The notes under the pieces were generated by a model that saw only the letters and a list, made by a program, of their open reading frames with translations, did not search any database and had not been told where the DNA came from. From Candidatus Woesearchaeota archaeon (GTDB lineage Archaea; Nanobdellota; Nanobdellia; Woesearchaeales; SKIA01): DNA of 13,236 nucleotides. Both the position numbers and the translations under genes were made by a program. Numbering within the stretch: the stretch's first letter is position 1; each line of letters opens with the position of its first letter. The DNA is taken from NCBI GenBank assembly GCA_007116645.1, contig SKIA01000080.1:1-13236 (forward strand), in the 5' to 3' direction. This document shows positions 1 to 6,935 of the stretch, one piece after another.

Positions 1-524
1 CGAAGAATCTTTTGAACTTCTTTTTCTGCAACAAGACCTTTACCCTTAGGAGCAGGTTTTAAGCGTACAATAACTGATCCGCACTTACCTTCAACAGTAA
101 ACGGGATGGTGTGTGGTTCATCAACAGTACCTTCCCACGAGCCTGAACCGCGAGCAATCTTAAACAGGCTAATTTTTGCTTTTCGAAGTGCTTTGTCACG
201 TGCAGGGACTGTTTCTCGTGCCTTACCGTAACCAAGACCTACAATGCCGTCGCCGTTTCCAACAACTGCGTATGCTGCAAAGCGTGGTTTGTTACCTTCA
301 CGAGTCTTCTTTTGTGTTTGCCTAAAGACGCGTCGTCGTCCGCCACCAAACTTACCTTTTGATTGACCGATCAATAAGAGGTCGTTTTCCATCTCAGGAA
401 GCAGGGCGTCAGTAATTTGTGGCTCCAAAATAATGTGTCCATTATCAAGGATTTCGTTAATGTCAGTAATCTGCCTAGTCTTTACTCTGCGACCAATATC
501 TGTTTTAGGGATCCATTCTTCCAT
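1..524 (-). CDS. rps5: 30S ribosomal protein S5 (uS5), 3' part missing
   Basis: Small-subunit protein at the mRNA entry and decoding-fidelity region. I translated 174 codons from the ATG at 522-524; the C-terminus runs off the left edge. The double-stranded RNA-binding part shows KGKFGGGRRR followed by RFAAYAVVGNGDGIVGLGYGKA, here given only as a landmark around residues 65-105, and then the second domain (GSVIVRLKPAPKGKG, near residues 150-164). The N-terminal stretch with IPKTDIGR is typical of archaeal and eukaryotic S5/S2e. Archaeal S5 is usually a little over 200 residues, so perhaps 35-40 codons are missing. It starts one base after the L18 stop, with an AGGTAGGTG SD-like stretch inside the end of L18. 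It would be followed by L30, L15 and SecY in most archaea, but these lie outside the window. Confidence 0.96.
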   Translation of the reverse strand, partial: MEEWIPKTDIGRRVKTRQITDINEILDNGHIILEPQITDALLPEMENDLLLIGQSKGKFGGGRRRVFRQTQKKTREGNKPRFAAYAVVGNGDGIVGLGYGKARETVPARDKALRKAKISLFKIARGSGSWEGTVDEPHTIPFTVEGKCGSVIVRLKPAPKGKGLVAEKEVQKIL

Positions 525-525
525 C

Positions 526-1023
526 TTAAGCACCTACCTTCTTTTTTACTGCTTCCACAAGTTTAGGAAGTGAATCGTCAATGTGTGCACCGGTTAATCG
601 GTCCTCAGCAGGGAATGCTGATTCTGAAGCAGGAACAGTAAGTCCAGCATCGATAGCACCCTTGATTGCTGCAAATAATCGTCCACCGTGGAACGGCTTT
701 TGCATGCCAAGGTCAGCGATAACGTTAGTTACGCCTGCTTGTTTAGCACGAATACCAGCAAGGTAGCCAGCAAGGTATGCAGCCGGAACGTTTCCAGCGC
801 TTGCTTTCCAGCCAAGATCTGCAAGTTGAGCTGTTGATCCTTGAGCAAGGATGACGTCTCCGTCAGGGCGATACTCAATTATTTGTACAACAGTATTTGC
901 GTTTGATTTTCGTACAACAAGACGTGGCTCACGACTTTTTAGGAGTGTGAGACGCTTTTTGTAATCAGTTTTGAGTTGCCTTCGTCTTCTGAACGGAAGG
1001 TTGAAGCGGTTATTTTTTGCCAT
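526..1023 (-). CDS. rpl18: 50S ribosomal protein L18 (uL18)
   Basis: Binds 5S rRNA together with L5 and forms part of the central protuberance. The 165-aa product begins with a basic Phe/Arg-rich segment (NNRFNLPFRRRR) and carries the archaeal/eukaryotic signatures RLVVRKSN (near residues 35-42) and the RAKQAGVTNVIADLG region (about 92-106). The LTGAHIDDSLP motif near residues 143-153 is also family-typical. The start at 1021-1023 shares one base with the L19e stop (TAATG). A strong GGAGGAAAG SD lies just upstream inside L19e, which supports this start. Its length is usual for archaeal L18. Confidence 0.97.
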   Translation of the reverse strand: MAKNNRFNLPFRRRRQLKTDYKKRLTLLKSREPRLVVRKSNANTVVQIIEYRPDGDVILAQGSTAQLADLGWKASAGNVPAAYLAGYLAGIRAKQAGVTNVIADLGMQKPFHGGRLFAAIKGAIDAGLTVPASESAFPAEDRLTGAHIDDSLPKLVEAVKKKVGA

Positions 1024-1475
1024 TAGTCTTTCCTCCGCATGTTATGCTCATCAATATAGAGATTGATGTGACGCTTTGAACGGAAAAAGCCACCTTTTGC
1101 TTTACGATAGAGGTCTCTGTAGTCAGATCCACTAACAACTTCTGTTTCTCGAAGTTCAGTAAGGTGTTTTCGTTGCGAGCGGATTTTGTTCATCCATGCT
1201 TCTTTGTGTGGAAGGCGCGCATTACGCGTACCTTTGCGAGTACCTGATCCTTGTTGTCGACCTTTTCGTCGTTGCGCAAGGCGTCTGTTTGCTCGAACAC
1301 GACTGATACCTTTTACAGGAGTCTTGACGATAACGCCTTCTTTAATGAGTTGGCGGATGTCCTCTTTGGTAATAGATTCAGCAATGCTTTCAAGTGCGTC
1401 TGTGTCAAAAACTATGCGTTTTTCAGAGCATTTCAAGATGCTTGCTGCTAATCTTTTTTGTGTTGTGAGTTTCAT
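1023..1475 (-). CDS. rpl19e: 50S ribosomal protein L19e (eL19)
   Basis: Large-subunit protein found only in archaea and eukaryotes. The 150-aa product matches the family from end to end: MKLTTQKRLAASIL at the N-terminus, the IAESITKEDIRQLI helix, the very basic SRVRANRRLAQRRKGR linker (about residues 58-73), GSGTRKGTRNAR, and a C-terminal helical region ending YIDEHNMRRKD. The start codon overlaps the L32e stop as ATGA. No clear SD precedes it, so translation probably depends on coupling to L32e. Confidence 0.97.
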   Translation of the reverse strand: MKLTTQKRLAASILKCSEKRIVFDTDALESIAESITKEDIRQLIKEGVIVKTPVKGISRVRANRRLAQRRKGRQQGSGTRKGTRNARLPHKEAWMNKIRSQRKHLTELRETEVVSGSDYRDLYRKAKGGFFRSKRHINLYIDEHNMRRKD

Positions 1476-2002
1476 CGTGCTTTAGTGAGGACTTTTTCTT
1501 TTTCTTTGTCCTCCTCCTTTTTTTGTTCTTCAGCGTCTTGTTCTTCAGACGCTTCTTCTTTTTCTTGCTCTTTGGCGAGTTGTTCGAGTGCTTTTTGCTT
1601 TTCTTCGCGCTCTCTGTCTCGTTCCTCAGTTGCTTTCTTTCGCTCAGCAAAAGCAAGCTCTAGTGATTTTTGTTTCGCAGCAGCATCGCCAGTTAGGAGT
1701 GTTACTTTTTGCTCTTGGATTGCTTTTAAGATCTCAATCTTCTTTTTCATACCAACAGCACCAACAACGACGCCTTGGGTCTTAGCATCAACTGCTTTAA
1801 CGTCATTAACATTGTAGACAGTGATGATTTCAAGGCCGTTTTTCGTGTTGCGAAGCTCAGCGTTCGTACCGTATCCAACACGGACTTTAGGTCTGTGTCC
1901 TTTCTTAGATAGGCGCATCTTGTTTTGCCATCCGCGAGGTCTTCTCCAAGCATCGCCAAGGCGTTTTTTGGTGTGCGCTCGGTGTCTGATGAATTTAGTC
2001 AT
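1472..2002 (-). CDS. rpl32e: 50S ribosomal protein L32e (eL32) with long charged C-terminal tail
   Basis: Archaeal/eukaryotic large-subunit protein. Residues 1-100 of 176 are the conserved core: FIRHRAHTKKRLGDAWRRPRG, then the GHRPKVRVGYGTNAELR motif, and a V/I-rich region around 58-84. From about residue 105 the protein turns into a low-complexity stretch of Glu, Lys, Gln and Arg with heptad-like spacing, predicted helical or coiled-coil. Archaeal L32e normally ends near 130 residues, so this tail is additional. It starts in an ATGA overlap with L6 and has a strong GGGAGG SD. The tail is in frame, has no stop until 1472, and leads directly into the L19e start, so it is real coding sequence rather than a missed stop. 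Confidence 0.95.
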   Translation of the reverse strand: MTKFIRHRAHTKKRLGDAWRRPRGWQNKMRLSKKGHRPKVRVGYGTNAELRNTKNGLEIITVYNVNDVKAVDAKTQGVVVGAVGMKKKIEILKAIQEQKVTLLTGDAAAKQKSLELAFAERKKATEERDREREEKQKALEQLAKEQEKEEASEEQDAEEQKKEEDKEKEKVLTKAR

Positions 2003-2544
2003 AGTAATGGCCTCCCATCTTTTTCGATGATGTACACGCCGTCTTGAAAGATTCTTCTGTCACGGTTAGTGATACGTGTGAGTTGCTCAATATCAGCTGC
2101 TTGTTGACCTGCAAGTTCTTTTGAAGTTGCAGTCACAGTGATGATGTCTCCATCAAGCTTTACTGTAGCTCCTTTCTTGAGTTGCAGAACACGAGGAACT
2201 GCTTCTCCAAGGAAGTTTTTTACAGTGAGTTTTTCACCTGAGATAGACACGTTCATTGGAAAGTGTCCTGAGCATACTTTGAGTTTGTAAGTGTGTCCTT
2301 CTTCTGCTCCGCGAAGCAAGTTTCTTACGTGCGATCGCATCGTGTAGATGTGACGCTTTTCACGTTGAGTAGCTACAGCAGCGACTAGGTGGATTGCTCC
2401 ATCTTTTACCGAAACTTCAATTCCGGGTTGGACAAGCTTTCGTTGCGCTTGTCCAGCTTTTCCCTGAACAGAGAGGATTGAGTTCTCATAAGAAGCCGTT
2501 ACTCCTTGTGGAACTTCCACTTGTTCTTCAATAGTAGCTTTCAT
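1999..2544 (-). CDS. rpl6: 50S ribosomal protein L6 (uL6)
   Basis: Large-subunit protein near the factor-binding site. The 181-aa product has the two tandem L6 folds typical of the family. The N-terminal one contains GVTASYENSILSVQGKAG. The C-terminal half contains MNVSISGEKLTVKNFLGE (about residues 97-114), followed by the archaeal-type ending ITNRDRRIFQDGVYIIEK. Its ATG shares one base with the S8 stop (TAATG) and has no clear SD, so re-initiation from S8 is likely. Length is normal for archaea. Confidence 0.97.
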   Translation of the reverse strand: MKATIEEQVEVPQGVTASYENSILSVQGKAGQAQRKLVQPGIEVSVKDGAIHLVAAVATQREKRHIYTMRSHVRNLLRGAEEGHTYKLKVCSGHFPMNVSISGEKLTVKNFLGEAVPRVLQLKKGATVKLDGDIITVTATSKELAGQQAADIEQLTRITNRDRRIFQDGVYIIEKDGRPLL

Positions 2545-2936
2545 TAGTAGCAGTAGGCGATTAGCCGTCCTCCAATTCCTAGTTCTTTTGCTTGCGAGTG
2601 TGTCATCATTCCTTTACTGGTTGAAACAACGATAATACCAAAGTCACGAGCAGGAAGGTATCGTTGCTCGAAACGCTGGAAGTCGTCTTTTCCAACAGGG
2701 AAGTTAGGCGAGATTACACCAATTTTGTTGATTGTACCGGCAAGTGAAATCTTGAGTGTTCCTCCTCGTCCGTCCTCGACTATTTCAAATGATGAAACGT
2801 AGCCTTGGTCTTTGAGGATATCAAGTACACGCCGAATAACTTTTGAGTTATTGTGAAGCGTCAACTCGCGGTGTGATACTCGCTCGTTGTTGTTGATTGC
2901 CGACAATACGTTTGCTAGTGGGTTATTAAGTGCCAT
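2544..2936 (-). CDS. rps8: 30S ribosomal protein S8 (uS8)
   Basis: Central-domain small-subunit assembly protein that binds 16S rRNA helix 21. I chose the ATG at 2934-2936, giving 130 aa starting MALNNPLANVLSAINN, which is the normal archaeal N-terminus and length. The frame is open for 18 codons further upstream, but that part lies inside S14 in another frame. An AGGT element about 10 bases before the ATG fits the chosen start. The C-terminal signature STSKGMMTHSQAKELGIGGRLIAYCY corresponds to the conserved STS(K/R)G...(G)G..(I/L)AY ending of S8/S15Ae. Confidence 0.96.
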   Translation of the reverse strand: MALNNPLANVLSAINNNERVSHRELTLHNNSKVIRRVLDILKDQGYVSSFEIVEDGRGGTLKISLAGTINKIGVISPNFPVGKDDFQRFEQRYLPARDFGIIVVSTSKGMMTHSQAKELGIGGRLIAYCY

Positions 2937-2941
2937 GTGAT

Positions 2942-3172
2942 TTACCTGTATTGTTTGAATCCTAAGTCTTGTGCGTTCTGGCGGAAACATTTTCTACAAA
3001 CGTTTAGACCGTACTTGCTGATCATTGCTCGGTGACTTCCGCAGAGTTTGCATGCGCGCGTTGCAATTCCGTGAGCTCGCTTTTTAGGGCTGTTGTGCTT
3101 GATGTATTTTTTCTTAATATCAGGCTTCTCATCGAGTTGCGTAAACGCTTTTTTCCAATTGCTTGTGCTCAT
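2942..3172 (-). CDS. rps14: 30S ribosomal protein S14 (uS14), zinc-ribbon type with N-terminal extension
   Basis: Small-subunit head protein. The C-terminal half carries the zinc-binding pattern C41-x2-C44 ... C59-x2-C62 around SKYGLNVCRKCFR, the standard archaeal/eukaryotic S14/S29e signature, ending LGFKQYR. The typical archaeal form has about 50-56 residues; this one has 76, with an added Lys-rich N-terminal segment of about 20 residues (SNWKKAFTQLDEKPDIKKK). The longer start is supported because its ATG overlaps the L5 stop as ATGA and a GGAG SD lies upstream. No ATG suited to the short form exists in the frame. S8 follows after 5 bp. Confidence 0.95.
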   Translation of the reverse strand: MSTSNWKKAFTQLDEKPDIKKKYIKHNSPKKRAHGIATRACKLCGSHRAMISKYGLNVCRKCFRQNAQDLGFKQYR

Positions 3173-3678
3173 TGTACAAACTCCACGCCAAAGTGTTCTT
3201 TCATGAACTCAGTGGCTTCTTCTTTATTGACTCGGTGACCTTTGCCAATTGACGTTGCTTTAAGCTTTCGTCTCATGACGCGGTATCCGGGTCGTGTAAG
3301 GGTGATTGATGCTTGCAGGCCGATAACTCCAATTTTTGGGTCGTATCTGACTCCAGGGATGTCGATGTATTCTGACAATCCAAAGGAGATGTTTCCGTTG
3401 TTATCAACGCAGCTTGGTTTTAGGCGGTTTTCTCGTGCTTCCAAGAGTCTTTTCACAACATCTTGTGCTTCTTTTCCGCGAAGAGTAAGTTTAAGACCGA
3501 CAGGAAGTCCAGGTCGTAAGCCCCAACCAGGGATTCTTGCTTGAGTGATTGTTTTTACAGGGTTTTTTCCTGTGATCATCTTGATGAGTTGCATTCCTTT
3601 TTCGAGTCGTTGCTGGTCTTTTCCAGCGCCAAAGTTAATTGTTACTTTGTCGATCTGAAGTGCTTTCATGACATTCAT
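3169..3678 (-). CDS. rpl5: 50S ribosomal protein L5 (uL5)
   Basis: Binds 5S rRNA and contacts P-site tRNA. The 169-aa product shows IDKVTINFGAGKDQQRLEKG near the N-terminus, then GKNPVKTITQARIPGWGLRPGLPVGLKLTLRG (about residues 37-68) and the archaeal PGVRYDPKIGVIGLQ segment. An ATG three codons later is possible, but the one at 3676-3678 overlaps the S4e stop (ATGA). It is also preceded by a near-perfect AAGGAGGTCA SD, so the longer form is preferred. Confidence 0.97.
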   Translation of the reverse strand: MNVMKALQIDKVTINFGAGKDQQRLEKGMQLIKMITGKNPVKTITQARIPGWGLRPGLPVGLKLTLRGKEAQDVVKRLLEARENRLKPSCVDNNGNISFGLSEYIDIPGVRYDPKIGVIGLQASITLTRPGYRVMRRKLKATSIGKGHRVNKEEATEFMKEHFGVEFVQ

Positions 3679-4349
3679 TGGATGACCTCCTTGGTTGTTT
3701 CGTCAACAACGAATGCGTGTCTGCGTGCTGTTGAGTATGACTTGTTGTTGCTCTCAAACACGACGGTTGTTCCGTCTACTTCTTGAACGGTACCGATCAT
3801 TCCTGTGTGGCTTCCGCCTGTAAGAATGATGTGTGCGCCTTTTGTAAGTGGAAGGTGCTTTGCAACTTTTCCTTCTTTGATAACAAGGCTGTCTGCTACT
3901 TTGTAGTCTGCCTTGTCAGCAAGGATGTTGGTTCCGTCATATGCGTTTATTTGGAACTTTCCTGCAAGACGTGTTTTGTTGCGGACTTTGATGATGCGTT
4001 GCGTAGCGAATTTTTTGTCAACAGCAACCGCGGTAAGCTTTCCCTTTCTTGAGAGTGACATAACAAAGTGTTCATTCACTCCTGGGAAACTGATAACATC
4101 CATGAATCCAACAGGGAGTCGGTGATCGTAGACGCGCTTTGAGTTCACGAGAACTTCTTCGTGGTGGAGGATGTAACGAACTTCTTTTGTCGTGTTTCCT
4201 TTCTGAACAAGAAGCTTCATAATCTGGTTTAGCGGCATTGCTAGGTCGAATGCACGGCCAGGCTTTGGGCGTGTGATGAACGTTCGTTCTTTTCGCATAA
4301 CTACCCATGCCTTAGGTGCTGCTAATCGTTTCATGTGATTTTGTACCAT
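3675..4349 (-). CDS. rps4e: 30S ribosomal protein S4e (eS4)
   Basis: Archaeal/eukaryotic small-subunit protein. I chose the ATG at 4347-4349 (224 aa, MVQNHMKRLAAPKAW), which gives the standard MxxxHxKRLxAP N-terminus. The open frame reaches 8 codons further into L24 without homology. Domains in order: basic N-terminal region with FITRPKPGRA, an S4 RNA-binding segment around residues 40-80 (KEVRYILHHEEVLVNSKRVYDHRLPVGFMDVI), the central S4e domain, and a C-terminal KOW motif (ILTGGSHTGMIGTVQEV, about 172-188). A GAGGAG SD precedes the start. The gene begins one base after the L24 stop. Confidence 0.96.
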   Translation of the reverse strand: MVQNHMKRLAAPKAWVVMRKERTFITRPKPGRAFDLAMPLNQIMKLLVQKGNTTKEVRYILHHEEVLVNSKRVYDHRLPVGFMDVISFPGVNEHFVMSLSRKGKLTAVAVDKKFATQRIIKVRNKTRLAGKFQINAYDGTNILADKADYKVADSLVIKEGKVAKHLPLTKGAHIILTGGSHTGMIGTVQEVDGTTVVFESNNKSYSTARRHAFVVDETTKEVIQ

Positions 4350-4350
4350 T

Positions 4351-4710
4351 TTAGATTCTCCTCTTGTCGTCAACGAGCTTTGTGATTCGGATGTTGCTAA
4401 TCGCTACAGGGTAGGATTTTCTGCTTCCATCAAGCTTTACTGAAGCAACGCCTCGGATGACTACTCGTTGTTTAGTAGTGTCAACTTCTTCGACAGCTCC
4501 TGCTTCTCCTTTGAACGTTCCACGAAGGACTTCTACTTCGTCTCCTTTTCGGACACGGAGGTTTCTTCGTGAGTGTTTTGCGCGCAAATCTTTTGACAGA
4601 GCTGCGTGCAAGAACTTGCTTTGCGTGTGAAGCGGTGCATTGTGACGATATTTTCGTTGTTTGCGCGCTTGTACGCTCTTGTTCCAGGTTCGTTTAAAGG
4701 TTTGTTTCAT
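4351..4710 (-). CDS. rpl24: 50S ribosomal protein L24 (uL24)
   Basis: One of the early-assembling large-subunit proteins, near the peptide exit tunnel. The 119-aa product has the archaeal-type N-terminus (TWNKSVQARKQRKYRHNAPLH), then the KOW motif RKGDEVEVLRGTFKGEAGAV at about residues 54-73, and ends in a basic segment. The start is preceded by only a weak SD (GTGAT, part of the archaeal GGTGATC consensus) that lies at the end of L14. The gap to L14 is 7 bp. Confidence 0.96.
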   Translation of the reverse strand: MKQTFKRTWNKSVQARKQRKYRHNAPLHTQSKFLHAALSKDLRAKHSRRNLRVRKGDEVEVLRGTFKGEAGAVEEVDTTKQRVVIRGVASVKLDGSRKSYPVAISNIRITKLVDDKRRI

Positions 4711-4717
4711 AGTAGTA

Positions 4718-5119
4718 TCACACGATTATGGAAGCAACATTTGCTACGCCAGGCCATCGGTCAGCGGCTTCCTTTGCAATTGGTCCCTTAAAGATGGTTC
4801 CTTTAGGGTTTCCTTTTTCGTCTTTGCAGACGACGACTGCGTTGTCCTCAAACTTTACGTGAACTCCATCTACTCGACGGAACTCTTTTTTTTGCCGTAC
4901 AATTACTGCGTGCATGACTTGTTTTCGCACGTCAGGACGGCCTTTCTTTACTGTTACGATGCACATGTCACCAACACCAGCGCCTGATCGGCGTCCTTTG
5001 CTTGTTTTCTTGTTCAGAACACTGATGATCTCAACAATTTTTGCTCCGGAGTTATCACAGGTTGCTACTTTACTTCCTGGTTGGAAGGCTTCTGTGACTG
5101 ATGATGTGATTGGTTTCAT
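4718..5119 (-). CDS. rpl14: 50S ribosomal protein L14 (uL14)
   Basis: Intersubunit-bridge protein on the large subunit. The 133-aa product is the usual archaeal length. It shows GSKVATCDNSGAKIVEII (about residues 15-32), GAGVGDMCIVTVKKGRPDVRKQV, the HAVIVRQKKEFRR segment, and FEDNAVVVCKDEKGNPKGT, the signature L14 region. The ATG overlaps the S17 stop as ATGA, with a GAGGAAAG SD upstream. Confidence 0.97.
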   Translation of the reverse strand: MKPITSSVTEAFQPGSKVATCDNSGAKIVEIISVLNKKTSKGRRSGAGVGDMCIVTVKKGRPDVRKQVMHAVIVRQKKEFRRVDGVHVKFEDNAVVVCKDEKGNPKGTIFKGPIAKEAADRWPGVANVASIIV

Positions 5120-5439
5120 GCTTCTTTCCTCGTAATTATTTCTGTAACGACAAAGTGCTTTGTCTTTGAGAGTGGTCGTGATTCTTTGATGCGGACAACA
5201 TCGCCTTCTTTGGCTCCGATTTCGTCAGGGTTGTGCGCAGCAACTTTTGATCGTCGTCTTTCGTAACGCTCGTATTTTGGTACGTGTCTTCGGCGCTCCC
5301 ATGAGACGGAGACTGTTCGGTGAGCTTTCGCTGATACGACTGTGCCGACGAATTCTTGACCTCGCAAGCTAATAGGGCTTGCGCTCAGTTCGTCTGCGCC
5401 CTCTGGGGCTACTGTTTTCGCGGTTTTTTTCGCTGCCAT
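5116..5439 (-). CDS. rps17: 30S ribosomal protein S17 (uS17)
   Basis: Primary 16S rRNA-binding OB-fold protein of the small subunit. The 107-aa product contains GQEFVGTVVSAKAHRTVSVSWER (about residues 27-49), YERYERRRSKVAAHNPDEIGAKEGDVVRIKESRPLSKTKHFVV and a short C-terminus, all archaeal S17 hallmarks. The first 20 residues (Ala/Lys-rich) are not conserved. The ATG at 5437-5439 is the only ATG in the frame and has an AGGATAA SD-like stretch. It lies 31 nt inside the end of the Rnp1 gene, the longest gene overlap in this operon. Confidence 0.95.
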   Translation of the reverse strand: MAAKKTAKTVAPEGADELSASPISLRGQEFVGTVVSAKAHRTVSVSWERRRHVPKYERYERRRSKVAAHNPDEIGAKEGDVVRIKESRPLSKTKHFVVTEIITRKEA

Positions 5440-5678
5440 TGTTTTATCCTAAGTTTCGTCCGTTTTTCGGGACTGGTTGTGAGTAGTGAGCCTTCGATGC
5501 GAACGTTGTCCACTTCGATTGCTACTTGCTCTTTGATGAGTGTCTTCTCACCCCGATCCGTGCGGATGCGGAGTGTTTGTTTTGTCTCGTCGATGACCGT
5601 TCCGGTCAGACCGACAAGGTCTTGGTTGGTCGCGTCCATCACTTGGATGGTGCGGCCGGTGAGTTCTTGTTGTATCAT
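5409..5678 (-). CDS. rnp1: Ribonuclease P protein component 1 (Rnp1, p29/Pop4 family)
   Basis: Protein subunit of archaeal RNase P, which matures the 5' ends of tRNAs. The 89-aa product fits the short p29 family. It has a small beta-barrel pattern (GRTIQVMDATNQDLVGLTGTVIDET at residues 8-32), TLRIRTDRGEKTLIKEQVAIEV, and a basic tail. Its location between aIF1 and S17 is the conserved archaeal position for this gene, which supports the call more strongly than sequence alone. Its start overlaps the aIF1 stop as ATGA without an SD. The last 31 nt overlap S17 in another frame. Confidence 0.93.
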   Translation of the reverse strand: MIQQELTGRTIQVMDATNQDLVGLTGTVIDETKQTLRIRTDRGEKTLIKEQVAIEVDNVRIEGSLLTTSPEKRTKLRIKQWQRKKPRKQ

Positions 5679-5986
5679 CGTTTTACATCGATGGTTTCAG
5701 GAGCAAAGCCTTGGTCCATGAGGACTGCGGCTGTTTCTGAAAGGTGATTTCCTTGGAGTTCGATGCGGCCTTCTTTTGCGGTTCCGCCACACGCCAACTT
5801 GTTTTTGAGCACTTTGGCGAGCTCCTTGACGTCGATCTCGCTGTGATCGATGCCATCAACGACGGTGTATTCCTTGCCGAATTTTCTTCGGTCAATGAAC
5901 ACTGTGATACGCTGGCTTTCCTTTGCGATGTCCTCACAGACACAGAGGTCTTGAGGCAGTCCACAGGTTGCGCATATCGTACTCAT
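5675..5986 (-). CDS. sui1: Translation initiation factor aIF1 (SUI1 family)
   Basis: Homologue of eukaryotic eIF1, which binds near the P site and helps select the start codon. The 103-aa product has an N-terminal zinc-knuckle-like set of cysteines (C5, C8, C15, C17). The SUI1 domain from about residue 25 shows ITVFIDRRKFGKEYTVVDGID, LAKVLKNKLACGGTAKEGRIELQG (about 57-80) and the closing segment ..QGFAPETIDVKR. Start overlaps the L29 stop as ATGA, with a weak GAGA upstream. Confidence 0.95.
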   Translation of the reverse strand: MSTICATCGLPQDLCVCEDIAKESQRITVFIDRRKFGKEYTVVDGIDHSEIDVKELAKVLKNKLACGGTAKEGRIELQGNHLSETAAVLMDQGFAPETIDVKR

Positions 5987-6168
5987 CGTTGGTTCTCTAT
6001 TGTTTTGATGCGAGCAATCATTCGTCGGTGTTGTCGGATGAGTCCCGGGTTTTTCGGGGCTGTTCCTGATGCGACTTGTGTTCGCTCCTTCATGAGTTCG
6101 AGCTCTAACTCTTTGCGCTTTTCTTGGCGCTGTTTTTCTGTTAGTGCTTCGAGTTCTTTGAAGTTCAT
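5983..6168 (-). CDS. rpl29: 50S ribosomal protein L29 (uL29)
   Basis: Small two-helix protein at the tunnel exit, part of the docking site for chaperones and signal recognition particle. The 61-aa product MNFKELEALTEKQRQEKRKELELELMKER.. has the usual L29 layout: a first charged helix, then IRQHRRMIARIKTIENQR, the conserved R..IARI.T. motif. The ATG overlaps the S3 stop as ATGA, with a GGAGGAC SD inside the S3 tail. Confidence 0.95.
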   Translation of the reverse strand: MNFKELEALTEKQRQEKRKELELELMKERTQVASGTAPKNPGLIRQHRRMIARIKTIENQR

Positions 6169-6935
6169 TGTTTGTCCTCCGTTTCAGATGACTGTTCTTC
6201 TGAAACGTTTTTCTCGTTTGCTTTAGGCTTGGCTTTGTCTGCCTTTGGTTCTGCTTTTGCAGGCTTAGCGTCAGCGATTGCTTCAGTTTCTAAAGCTTCA
6301 GGCTGGCCTGTTACTTCTTCTACTTCTGTGACGAGTTGTTCGGTAAGTGTGATGTTGTCTGGGAGCACAAGACCTGGTGGCATGATGCTTACTCTGATGC
6401 CTACCGCTCCTGATTTGAGGGTTACTGACTTGATGCTTTTGTCAACGCCAATAACTGCGATATCACCTGCTTTTTTGAGGTATCCTTGGTAGAATCGCCA
6501 GCTCTTTGCTCTCATGCTTGGGATTTTTCCTGAGATGATGATTTCAACACCCAAAGCTCCTGCTCTGATGGTGTCTGCCATAGCCCTGTGACCGATGCTT
6601 TTGGTTCTTCCTGATCCAAAGCGCTCAAGTGTGTTGAGTACTCTTTCAGCGACGATGTCTGCGTCCAGGTCTGGTTTTTCGATTTCTTCGATTTCGATTT
6701 GTGGGTTGTCAAGGTTGAACTCTTCTTTGAGTTGTCTTGTAAGGAGTTGGATGCTTGCGCCTCCGCGACCAACAACAAGACCTGGTCTTGATGCGTGGAT
6801 TACTATTTTGTCTCCGAGAGGAGTTTTCTTGAGCTTAACATCTGAGAGTCCTACTCGCTGTACGTTTTCTTCTACGAAACGTTTGATGCGAAACTCACGC
6901 ATGTTTTGATCGACGAATTTTCTTTCAATTGCCAT
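6165..6935 (-). CDS. rps3: 30S ribosomal protein S3 (uS3) with charged C-terminal tail
   Basis: Small-subunit head protein at the mRNA entry channel. The 256-aa product begins with AIERKFVDQNMREFRIKRFV, as archaeal S3 does. It carries a type II KH RNA-binding domain with the VVGRGGASI loop (residues 54-62; GRGG at 56-59), then the C-terminal S3 domain with SGRTKSIGHRAMADTIRAGALGVEI and GYLKKAGDIAVIGV. From about residue 207 a low-complexity Ala/Lys/Glu/Pro tail of about 50 residues follows, ending in an acidic Glu/Ser-rich segment. A strong AAGGAGAAG SD lies upstream within L22, whose stop overlaps the ATG by one base. Confidence 0.97.
   Translation of the reverse strand: MAIERKFVDQNMREFRIKRFVEENVQRVGLSDVKLKKTPLGDKIVIHASRPGLVVGRGGASIQLLTRQLKEEFNLDNPQIEIEEIEKPDLDADIVAERVLNTLERFGSGRTKSIGHRAMADTIRAGALGVEIIISGKIPSMRAKSWRFYQGYLKKAGDIAVIGVDKSIKSVTLKSGAVGIRVSIMPPGLVLPDNITLTEQLVTEVEEVTGQPEALETEAIADAKPAKAEPKADKAKPKANEKNVSEEQSSETEDKQ

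Noticed and set aside
1423..1656. 77-codon Lys-rich frame across the end of L32e
   Set aside because: It is produced by reading the GAA/AAA-rich L32e tail in another frame.
2937..2990. 18-codon N-terminal extension of S8
   Set aside because: It lies in S14 coding sequence; the MALNNPLANVLS start matches the family length and has an AGGT element.
4350..4373. 8-codon N-terminal extension of S4e
   Set aside because: It lies in the end of L24; the ATG at 4349 gives the family N-terminus and has a GAGGAG SD.
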